A stretch of DNA of 5,000 nt from Candidatus Bathyarchaeota archaeon (GTDB lineage: Archaea > Thermoproteota > Bathyarchaeia > RBG-16-48-13 > JAGMEO01), in the NCBI GenBank assembly GCA_023128135.1, contig JAGMEO010000044.1, forward strand, positions 1 through 5,000. Direction: 5' to 3'. A program made the position numbers and the translations under genes. The notes under the pieces are model-generated. The model did not search any database. It was not told the origin of the DNA and saw only the letters and a program-made list of their open reading frames with translations. Positions 1 to 5,000 of this stretch are shown one piece after another (positions within the stretch are counted from its first letter, which is position 1; every line of letters starts with the position of its first letter).

Positions 1-1199
1 CAGATCAATGGGCTGATCTCACCTCAGATGATGAAGCTGAATACGATGATATCATGGAGATAGATCTTAATGCGTTGGAACCACTTGTTGCTAAACCTCA
101 TAGTCCTAGTAATGTAGTGTCAATTACAGAGGTTGAGGGTTTAGAAGTAGATCAGGTTTGCATTGGGTCGTGCACTAACTCGTCTTACAAGGATTTGATG
201 ACAGTAGCGTCAATAATGAAAGGGAAAAAAATGCATCAGGATGTTTCGTTGGTTATATCGCCTGGTTCAAGGCAGGTGTTAGAGATGCTTGCTAAAAATG
301 GTGCTTTAGCTGATCTCGTCAGATCAGGAGCCCGGATCTTGGAAGCAGCTTGTGGCCCCTGTATTGGTATGGGTCAAGCCCCTTCAACTGGAGGAGTGAG
401 TATAAGAACATTCAATCGAAATTTCAAAGGGCGGTCTGGAACAGCAGATGCGCAGATCTATCTTGTAAGCCCAGAGACTGCTGCAGCAACTGCTTTGAAA
501 GGAGTCTTGAGTGATCCACGTAGACTTGGTGAAGCACCAAAAATTGCTATGCCAACGAAATTTGTTGTTAATGATAACTTGTTTGTATATCCATCTAAAA
601 CACCAAGTAAAGAGAAGATTATTCGCGGGCCAAACATTAAACCTGTACCCATCAGAGGAGAACTGCCCAAGAAATTAATAGGAGAAGTATTGATCAAGGT
701 TGGCGATAATATAACTACAGATCACATCCTGCCAGCTGGAGCTAAGATATTGCCTTTAAGATCCAATATTCCAGCTATTGCTGAGCATGTCTTTGAACAG
801 GTCGATTCAAAATTTGTACATAGAGCTAAAGAGAAGAACGGAGGGTTCATTGTAGCTGGTGAAAATTATGGTCAAGGTTCAAGTCGGGAACATGCTGCTA
901 TAGCTCCGATGTATTTGGGTATTAAAGGTGTTATAGCAAAGTCTTTCTCTAGAATTCACTTAGCAAACCTCATAAATTTTGGCATCATTCCACTTATGTT
1001 TCAAAATTCACTAGATTATAACAACTTATCAATGAGCGATTTTCTTGAAGTTGATATTAATAAGCTAGAAAAAGAACAAATTCTAAGAAATAGGACAGAA
1101 AAATTGAATATTCCAGTGCATCACAGTTTGACCCGAAGACAACTTCGAATATTGAGAGCGGGTGGTCTTATAAACTTCATAAGAACCAAGAAACAATAA
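1..1199 (+). CDS. acn: Aconitate hydratase (aconitase), C-terminal part, truncated by left window edge
   Basis: Aconitase interconverts citrate and isocitrate through cis-aconitate in the cytoplasm, using a [4Fe-4S] cluster. The frame is open from base 3 with no stop before the first ATG at 54, and the residues before that ATG (DDEAEYDDI) continue the family pattern, so 54 is not the start. About 398 residues are visible. Single-chain aconitases of this type are about 640-660 residues, so roughly the first 250 are missing. Cluster ligands are visible: Cys in GSCTNS (171-173) and both Cys of CGPC (351-353 and 360-362). The C-terminal swivel domain starts near base 680 with GDNITTDHILPAG, followed by the active-site loop YGQGSSREHAA (about 868-900). 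The fused catalytic and swivel domains in one chain argue for aconitase rather than the two-subunit LeuCD or homoaconitase enzymes. It ends with TAA at 1197-1199 and converges on the next gene, so it is not part of the arginine cluster. The family call is firm; the exact subfamily is less so. Confidence 0.95.
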   Translation, partial: DQWADLTSDDEAEYDDIMEIDLNALEPLVAKPHSPSNVVSITEVEGLEVDQVCIGSCTNSSYKDLMTVASIMKGKKMHQDVSLVISPGSRQVLEMLAKNGALADLVRSGARILEAACGPCIGMGQAPSTGGVSIRTFNRNFKGRSGTADAQIYLVSPETAAATALKGVLSDPRRLGEAPKIAMPTKFVVNDNLFVYPSKTPSKEKIIRGPNIKPVPIRGELPKKLIGEVLIKVGDNITTDHILPAGAKILPLRSNIPAIAEHVFEQVDSKFVHRAKEKNGGFIVAGENYGQGSSREHAAIAPMYLGIKGVIAKSFSRIHLANLINFGIIPLMFQNSLDYNNLSMSDFLEVDINKLEKEQILRNRTEKLNIPVHHSLTRRQLRILRAGGLINFIRTKKQ

Positions 1200-1217
1200 T
1201 TGTTTCAAATCCAAAAA

Positions 1218-1252
1218 TTGAATCTGTTTTCGTTATTCTATTTTATTTTTGA
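1218..1252 (+). terminator. Candidate T-rich terminator after aconitase, inside the 3' end of the convergent gene
   Basis: The short convergent gap (1200-1237) and the first bases of the neighbouring gene's 3' end are T-rich on the + strand (TCTGTTTTCGTTATTCTA, then TTTTATTTTTG). Archaeal transcripts often end at U tracts without a strong hairpin. A weak 5-bp inverted repeat, TTCAA (1204-1208) and TTGAA (1218-1222), precedes it. On the minus strand the run AATTTTTGG (about 1219-1211) could serve the opposing gene. No strong intrinsic hairpin is seen, so this is suggestive only. Confidence 0.35.
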
Positions 1253-1906
1253 TCTTCTTGACTCATTCTTTAAGTCTGTTAGAACATTGAAAGCTCTTCC
1301 AACATTTTCCATTTTTAGAATTATTATCGTATCTGTGTAGCAACTCATTGTTTCTTCTATGTTAATGTGATTCCTGGATACGGGGTTGTAGAAGGCGATG
1401 GCACATCCCGGTATGTTGATTATTTCTTTAGGACTGTGGACTATGATGGCTGCGAGATCTTGTTTTTTATCAAGTATGTTTTCTGTTGTAAACATTGATT
1501 GAACTTCGGCGAACAGTTTTTGTTCAAATATGAGGGTTATAGCTGATGTTCCTTCTAAGATTTGGAAAAATTCATCTGAGTAACCTGCAAGATTTTCTCT
1601 TATGTTTCTTAGATTTTCGCTAGTTTTTTCTACAGTAATCTTTGCTACATCTGTTCTCAAGTTAATGACGCTATCAGCTATTACTTTCTTCAGATCATCG
1701 TGTTGGAGTATGTGTTTAGTTTTAGCTCTTTTCACTGAGGTTATGATGCCTTCAAGCTTTATTTTATATCCGAGTGTTTCTTCAATTTTAGGTTTTAGAA
1801 TCCTAGCTATTGCACTATAATTTCCATAGTTACGGTTTAATGCGTCTTGGATTGAGAGATCGCTGTCTATTAGACTTTGTACAACTCTTGAGATTGAATT
1901 GACCAA
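1238..1906 (-). CDS. ACT-domain protein with helical, HTH-like N-terminus; candidate amino-acid-responsive regulator
   Basis: This is a 222-residue soluble protein with no signal peptide or membrane segment. Residues about 1-60 are helical; the stretch SIQDALNRNYGNYSAIARIL (18-37) could form a helix-turn-helix, but this is by eye. Residues 60-110 are charged and helical, possibly a linker or coiled coil. Residues about 120-140 (SAITLIFEQKLFAEVQSMF) resemble a first ACT-like half. Residues about 150-211 fit an ACT fold: strand LAAIIVHS, turn IPG, helix CAIAFYNPVSRNHINI, strands around MSCYTDTIIILKM, then helix GRAFNVLTDL. This resembles the tandem ACT region of aspartate kinases without the kinase, and the archaeal 'predicted regulator of amino acid metabolism' group (COG2150-like; from memory, not verified). 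The start is TTG (complement of 1904-1906), with GTGA (1913-1916, minus strand) six bases before it as a Shine-Dalgarno site. It is divergent from argG, which suggests but does not prove a role in arginine control. DNA binding is unproven. Confidence 0.82.
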   Translation of the reverse strand: MVNSISRVVQSLIDSDLSIQDALNRNYGNYSAIARILKPKIEETLGYKIKLEGIITSVKRAKTKHILQHDDLKKVIADSVINLRTDVAKITVEKTSENLRNIRENLAGYSDEFFQILEGTSAITLIFEQKLFAEVQSMFTTENILDKKQDLAAIIVHSPKEIINIPGCAIAFYNPVSRNHINIEETMSCYTDTIIILKMENVGRAFNVLTDLKNESRRSKIK

Positions 1907-1952
1907 AATTAGTCACTTTTTCTATAGAAAATGGTAAAATGACCAAAAATTA
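1900..1952. repeat. Direct repeat TGACCAAAA(A)TTA, two copies 40 bp apart, in the divergent promoter region
   Basis: Copy 1 is TGACCAAAATTA at 1900-1911 and overlaps the TTG start codon of the minus-strand ACT gene. Copy 2 is TGACCAAAAATTA at 1940-1952 and runs straight into the TATA box of argG. They are the same word apart from one extra A, with starts exactly 40 bp apart, so about four helical turns and roughly the same face of the DNA. A short inverted element TGGT-6-ACCA (1932-1945) overlaps copy 2. The placement over a promoter element and a start codon would suit operator half-sites, but AT-rich intergenic DNA produces chance repeats. Confidence 0.5.
1918..1931. promoter_or_regulatory. 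14-bp perfect palindrome TTTTCTATAGAAAA, possible operator
   Basis: The sequence is its own reverse complement over 14 bases and lies between the two TGACCAAAA copies. If the TATA box at 1950-1957 also drives the minus strand, the expected minus-strand transcription start (about 25-27 bases away, near 1927) falls inside this palindrome. A dimeric regulator bound here would block that start. It is AT-rich, so chance is a real alternative. Confidence 0.4.
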
Positions 1953-1957
1953 TATAA
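1945..1957 (+). promoter_or_regulatory. Archaeal TATA box (with A-rich BRE-like flank) for argG, possibly bidirectional
   Basis: TTATATAA at 1950-1957 matches the archaeal TATA consensus and is preceded by a purine stretch (AAAAA, 1945-1949) where the BRE would lie. With the usual 25-27 bp spacing, transcription would start near 1979-1981, giving a leader of about 30 bases before the argG start at 2010, which leaves room for the Shine-Dalgarno site there. The box is palindromic. Read on the minus strand it would give a start near 1927 and a leader of about 20 bases for the ACT gene, consistent with that gene also having a Shine-Dalgarno motif. I see no clearly better TATA box for the minus gene. 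Confidence 0.65.
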
Positions 1958-1998
1958 GGTTTTTGATTGCTCAATAACGTTTCATCCTTAGAAAAAAT

Positions 1999-2012
1999 GG
2001 GAGATAAAGTTG
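1999..2012 (+). promoter_or_regulatory. argG: Ribosome binding site that fixes the TTG start of argG
   Basis: GGGAGAT (1999-2005) contains GGAG six bases before TTG at 2010-2012. The frame upstream meets a TAG stop at 1989-1991 with no ATG, GTG or TTG between, so TTG at 2010 is the only conventional start. It also places the ArgG P-loop motif at the usual distance from the N-terminus. Confidence 0.8.
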
Positions 2013-3221
2013 AAAGACCTCGTAGTCCTAGCGTATTCTGGGGGACTTGACACATCTGTATCAATCAAATGGCTTCAGACAGAATACAATCTAAATGTTA
2101 TAACCGTTAATGTGGATGTCGGCCAAAAAGCAGACTTTGAAGCTATTGCAGAAAAAACAGAAAAACTTGGGGCAATCAAACATTACTCATTAGACGGGAA
2201 AGATGAGTTTACTGAACAATATGTATTTCCTGCCATAAAGGCAAATGCTCTATATGAAGGAAAATATCCTCTTAGCAGCGCATTATCCAGACCACTAATC
2301 GCCTCAAAGTTAGTTGAAATCGCAAAAAAAGAGGGGGCGTCAAATGTTGCCCACGGATGTACTGGTAAAGGTAACGATCAGGTTCGTTTCGATGTAACAA
2401 TCAACTCCTTGGCACCAGATTTGAATATAATTGCCCCGGTTCGTGAGTGGAACCTCTCAAGAGACGAAGAGATAAAGTTCGCCGAGGATAATGGAATCCC
2501 CGTCCCAGTCACTCATAATAGCCCTTACAGTATTGATGAAAATCTTTGGGGTCGTTCTATAGAATGTGGAGTTCTTGATATTCCAGATCAAGAACCTCCG
2601 AAAAATGTTTTCAAATGGATAACTTTACCTGAAAAAGCACCAGATGAGCCAAAATACATAACCATCACGTTCGAAAAAGGATCCCCAATAGCAATCGATA
2701 ATGAGAACCTTGAACCTGCTGAACTCATAATGACTTTAAACCAGATTGTAGGTACCCATGGTGTAGGTTTAATAGACCACATGGAAGATCGTCTTATGGG
2801 AATCAAGTCAAGAGAGGTCTATGAGTGCCCTGCTGCTACTGTGCTATTAGATGCTCATTTCGATTTAGAGAAAATGGTTTTAACGCGACACGAGGTTCAA
2901 TTCAAACAAATAATCGACGCTAAATGGACGTTTCTAGTTTATTCGGGTCTGTGGATGGATCCTTTAAAGAATGATCTGGAAGCGTTTATTAACGAAACTC
3001 AAACATGTGTCTCTGGAGACGTCAAACTGAAGTTGTACAAAGGAAACTCTCAAGTTGTGGGACGTTCCTCACCAATGTCTTTGTACAACCATGACTTGGC
3101 AACATACAATACTGATACAACGTTCGATCAAACGTGGTCTCCAGGGTTCATTAAAATTTGGGGTTTAGCAACAAAAACAGCTAATATTGTAAAAAGAAAG
3201 GTGAAAAAAAACGAAAAATGA
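2010..3221 (+). CDS. argG: Argininosuccinate synthase
   Basis: ArgG joins citrulline and aspartate using ATP to give argininosuccinate, AMP and pyrophosphate: the penultimate step of arginine synthesis, in the cytoplasm. The protein is 403 residues, within the usual range of about 390-410. Family motifs appear in order: the nucleotide-binding loop AYSGGLDTS (8-16); YPLSSALSRPLIA (86-98); AHGCTGKGNDQVRFD (114-128), the citrulline/aspartate-binding region; and YSIDENLWGRSIECG (173-187). No key residue appears to be missing. It starts with TTG, supported by a Shine-Dalgarno site. Its TGA stop (3219-3221) overlaps an ATG (ATGA at 3218-3221), the typical geometry of coupled translation into a downstream gene, although that ATG runs into a stop two codons later (see the next gene). 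An A8 tract (3204-3211) sits in the last codons. It is probably the first gene of an operon with the aminotransferase and argH, transcribed from the TATA box at 1950-1957. Confidence 0.98.
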   Translation: MKDLVVLAYSGGLDTSVSIKWLQTEYNLNVITVNVDVGQKADFEAIAEKTEKLGAIKHYSLDGKDEFTEQYVFPAIKANALYEGKYPLSSALSRPLIASKLVEIAKKEGASNVAHGCTGKGNDQVRFDVTINSLAPDLNIIAPVREWNLSRDEEIKFAEDNGIPVPVTHNSPYSIDENLWGRSIECGVLDIPDQEPPKNVFKWITLPEKAPDEPKYITITFEKGSPIAIDNENLEPAELIMTLNQIVGTHGVGLIDHMEDRLMGIKSREVYECPAATVLLDAHFDLEKMVLTRHEVQFKQIIDAKWTFLVYSGLWMDPLKNDLEAFINETQTCVSGDVKLKLYKGNSQVVGRSSPMSLYNHDLATYNTDTTFDQTWSPGFIKIWGLATKTANIVKRKVKKNEK

Positions 3222-3300
3222 AATAAAATCACATTACAAACCTGGCCCACGTGCCAAAGAGATCATAGAAAGACATAACAAAGTAATTTTATCCACAACA
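3218..3300 (+). other. Uncalled N-terminal coding segment of the aminotransferase, lacking a usable canonical start
   Basis: In the aminotransferase frame the sequence is open from 3205, just after a TGA at 3202-3204, through to 3301. It encodes SHYKPGPRAKEIIERH and NKVILSTT immediately before the first ATG. The PGP-AKEIIER pattern is what archaeal class III aminotransferases of this group carry before the PYPLV segment, so this looks like real coding sequence. The frame holds no ATG, GTG or TTG between 3205 and 3300; the nearest candidate is ATA at 3223. The ATG at 3218 overlaps the argG stop but is in another frame and reads ATG AAA TAA. One extra A would give Met-Lys-Ile-Lys-Ser-His-Tyr in frame with the gene. 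A GGTGA motif (3200-3204) lies 13 bases before that ATG. The cause may be a sequence error, a real frameshift or an unusual start. Confidence 0.7.
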
Positions 3301-4545
3301 ATGGTTCCTTATCCCTTGGTAGGATACAAAGCAAAAGGAGACATTGTAGAAGATGTTGATGGAAACAGCTTCATCGACTTCTCCTCAGCCGTTGCCGTTA
3401 CCAATATTGGTTACAATCATCCAAAAGTAGTTGAAGCCATTAATACACAAGCTTATAAGCTAACTCACTTTGCTGGCAACGACTTTTATAATGAACTTCA
3501 AGTTGAATTAGCTGAAAAATTAGTGCAGATCACACCAGGCAACTTTGAAAAAAAAGTTTTCTTTAGTAATAGTGGCGCAGAGTCCGTTGAATGTGCCTTC
3601 AAAATGGCAAGATGGAAGGCAAAGAAACCAGGAATGATCTCATTCCTTGGCGCTTTTCATGGAAGAACTTTTGGTGCGTTGAGTTTAAGTGCATGTAAGG
3701 CAGTTCAAAAAAAACATTACCTTCCACTTGTGCCTTCAGTCATGCATGTGCCATTTGCTTATTGTTATCGCTGCCCTTATGGAATGAAATACCCAGAATG
3801 TGACATGTGGTGTGCTTCATACATAGAAGAGGTATTCTTACACCACTATCCTAAAGAAGACATAGCTGCATTGATTGTTGAGCCAATTCAAGGGGAAGCA
3901 GGCTACATAGTTCCACCAATAAAGTTCCATTTAAAACTACAAAAAATATGTCATGAAAACAATCTAATCTTCATAATGGATGAAGTTCAAGCTGGATTCG
4001 GTAGAACAGGAAAAATGTTTGCAAGTGAATTATTCAATGTTCAACCAGACATTATATGCTTAGCCAAAGGATTATCTGGCGGCATCCCGATTGGCGCCAC
4101 TGTGGCAAAGTCAGACACTGCTGAGTGGAGCGAGGGATCAAGTTCTCACTCCAATACTTATGGTGGGAATGCATTAGCCTGTGCAGCTTCATTAGCAAAA
4201 CTTGAAGTTATGCAGAATGAAAATATAGCTGAAAAGGCAGCTAAGCTCGGCGAGTATGCATTAAAAAGATTAGAAGAGTTTAAGGAGAAAAGCAGCATCG
4301 TCGGTGATGTCAGAGGAAAAGGCTTGATGATTGGAATAGAGTTTGTTAAGGACAAAGAGACTAAGGAGAAAGCTATAAAGGAAACAGATGAGATCGCAAT
4401 AGAAGCTTTCAAAAATGGTCTAATACTCTTGCCAGTTGGTGATAGTTGCATAAGAATAGCTCCTCCCTTAAACATCTCACAGGAGAATCTTGATAAAGGC
4501 TTAGAGATAATTTTCGAGTCGACGAAAGCTGTAGAAGGTGGTTGA
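3301..4545 (+). CDS. Class III PLP-dependent aminotransferase (acetylornithine/ornithine/4-aminobutyrate type)
   Basis: This is a fold-type I PLP enzyme. From the ATG at 3301 it is 414 residues; with the upstream segment it would be about 440, nearer the family's usual length. Motifs, numbered from that ATG: SNSGAES (89-95, PLP phosphate region), GAFHGRT (117-122, aromatic stacking), EPIQGEAGY (194-202), IMDEVQAGFGRTG (225-237, with Asp227 contacting the pyridine nitrogen), LAKGLSGG with PLP Lys256, NTYGGN (285-290), and a C-terminal Arg in IRIAPPL (384-390). A Cys-rich insertion has Cys155, 158, 167 and 171. The position between argG and argH suggests action on ornithine, acetylornithine or a related compound. 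This subgroup also contains 4-aminobutyrate aminotransferases, ornithine aminotransferases and amino acid racemases, so the substrate is unsettled and I give no symbol. The stop overlaps the argH start by 8 bases. The true start is unclear (see the preceding entry). Confidence 0.9.
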   Translation: MVPYPLVGYKAKGDIVEDVDGNSFIDFSSAVAVTNIGYNHPKVVEAINTQAYKLTHFAGNDFYNELQVELAEKLVQITPGNFEKKVFFSNSGAESVECAFKMARWKAKKPGMISFLGAFHGRTFGALSLSACKAVQKKHYLPLVPSVMHVPFAYCYRCPYGMKYPECDMWCASYIEEVFLHHYPKEDIAALIVEPIQGEAGYIVPPIKFHLKLQKICHENNLIFIMDEVQAGFGRTGKMFASELFNVQPDIICLAKGLSGGIPIGATVAKSDTAEWSEGSSSHSNTYGGNALACAASLAKLEVMQNENIAEKAAKLGEYALKRLEEFKEKSSIVGDVRGKGLMIGIEFVKDKETKEKAIKETDEIAIEAFKNGLILLPVGDSCIRIAPPLNISQENLDKGLEIIFESTKAVEGG

Positions 4546-5000
4546 AGCGTCTAAACTTCTGCGAGGTGGAAGAATAACTTCCACAAGAGAAGATGTGATA
4601 AAGTACATCTCCTCAGCAGCTTCAGATAAAAAATTGTTAGGGCACATCATTAAGATCAACCTAGCTCACACGAAGATGCTGGCCGAACAGGGTATTATCA
4701 AAAACGAAGAAGCAAGTAAACTATTGAAGGCTCTAAACAAAGTCAAGGACACTAAAACTTCTGATTCATTCGAAGATGTACACATACAGGTGGAAGAGCA
4801 AGTTATCGATTTAGTTGGATCAAAGATCGGAGGAAACCTCCAGATTGGAAAAAGCAGAAACGATCAAGTCTCCACAGCAATAAGAATGGAATTAAGAACT
4901 GAACTCCTTAATTTAGCTAATTTGTTAATAAATCTACAAAAAAACATGATCGAGCTATCTAAAAAACACGTTATAACTGTTATTCTCGGTTACACACATC
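4538..5000 (+). CDS. argH: Argininosuccinate lyase, N-terminal part, truncated by right window edge
   Basis: ArgH splits argininosuccinate into arginine and fumarate, the last step of arginine synthesis; the active enzyme is a homotetramer of the fumarase/aspartase superfamily. About 154 of the usual 450-500 residues are visible. It opens MVEASKLLRGGRITS, then NLAHTKMLAEQGII, SFEDVHIQVEEQVI (matching the family EDVH-E pattern), and GKSRNDQVSTAIRM, the substrate-binding SRNDQV motif. The visible part ends at GYTH, which in the family begins the conserved GYTHLQ stretch. The start is GTG at 4538; the frame upstream meets TAG at 4532-4534 and no other canonical start precedes the conserved LLRGGR. 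It overlaps the end of the aminotransferase by 8 bases, and no clear Shine-Dalgarno site is seen, so translational coupling is likely. Two small deviations stand out: LQIGKSRND where many homologs have LHTGRSRND, and Leu before GYTH where Pro is common. Confidence 0.95.
   Translation, partial: MVEASKLLRGGRITSTREDVIKYISSAASDKKLLGHIIKINLAHTKMLAEQGIIKNEEASKLLKALNKVKDTKTSDSFEDVHIQVEEQVIDLVGSKIGGNLQIGKSRNDQVSTAIRMELRTELLNLANLLINLQKNMIELSKKHVITVILGYTH

Noticed and set aside
54..56. ATG as the start of the aconitase gene
   Set aside because: The frame is open to the left edge and the residues before the ATG (EAEYDDI) fit aconitase, so the gene begins outside the window.
458..697. Minus-strand open frame inside the aconitase gene
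   Set aside because: It lies wholly within a clear conserved gene on the other strand and its translation shows no domain.
1602..1820. Plus-strand open frame opposite the ACT-domain gene
   Set aside because: Its hydrophobic, Phe/Leu/Ser-rich translation is what the antisense of a Lys/Glu/Ile-rich protein gives, and it sits inside a better-supported gene.
1997..2050. 17-codon ATG frame overlapping the argG start, possible leader peptide
   Set aside because: Its ATG overlaps the Shine-Dalgarno site of argG. The peptide has only two Arg codons and no attenuator-like hairpin is seen.
2588..2806. Minus-strand open frame inside argG
   Set aside because: Antisense shadow of a conserved gene with no motif or start signal of its own.
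3218..3226. ATG AAA TAA as a separate mini-gene after argG
   Set aside because: A two-codon frame cannot be a gene; it is better read as the displaced start of the aminotransferase.
4158..4475. Minus-strand open frame inside the aminotransferase gene
   Set aside because: Ser/Phe/Ile-rich antisense shadow of a conserved coding region.
1..5000. Mobile elements, CRISPR arrays, tRNA or rRNA genes
   Set aside because: No transposase, spaced repeat array or RNA-gene consensus was seen on either strand by eye. The window is filled almost entirely by five genes, and the only intergenic gaps are about 38 and 103 bases.

Overview
The window looks like a piece of a low-GC archaeal chromosome, with GC content in the high thirties of percent by eye. 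The reasons are an archaeal-type TATA box (TTATATAA) about 56 bases before argG, Shine-Dalgarno-like GGAG/GTGA motifs, frequent non-ATG starts (TTG, TTG, GTG), and an ACT-domain protein and class III aminotransferase that resemble archaeal families. I cannot assign a lineage from the sequence alone. A Bathyarchaeia/Thaumarchaeota-like or similar uncultivated archaeon is a guess.

Layout. Positions 1-1199 (+) hold the C-terminal part of a single-chain aconitase (citrate/isocitrate interconversion), cut by the left edge. It converges on a minus-strand gene at 1238-1906, which encodes a 222-residue protein with a helical, possibly HTH-like N-terminus and a C-terminal ACT-like ligand-binding region. 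That gene diverges from an arginine cluster on the + strand: argG (2010-3221), a class III PLP aminotransferase (about 3218/3301-4545) and argH (4538 to the right edge, partial). The divergent intergenic region (1907-2009) has one palindromic TATA box, a 14-bp perfect palindrome and two copies of a TGACCAAAA element 40 bp apart.

How it fits together. ArgG and ArgH carry out the last two steps of arginine synthesis: citrulline plus aspartate to argininosuccinate, then to arginine plus fumarate. The aminotransferase between them probably acts on ornithine, acetylornithine or a related omega-amino substrate. ACT domains commonly bind amino acids, so the divergent ACT protein is a reasonable candidate for a local arginine-responsive regulator, but this is inference from position.

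Points for a second look: (1) the aminotransferase reading frame extends upstream of its first ATG with family-like sequence but has no ATG/GTG/TTG start. A single extra A after the ATG that overlaps the argG stop would repair it. (2) The ACT protein and the repeat-bearing divergent promoter may form an undescribed regulatory unit. I see no mobile elements, CRISPR arrays, tRNA or rRNA genes.
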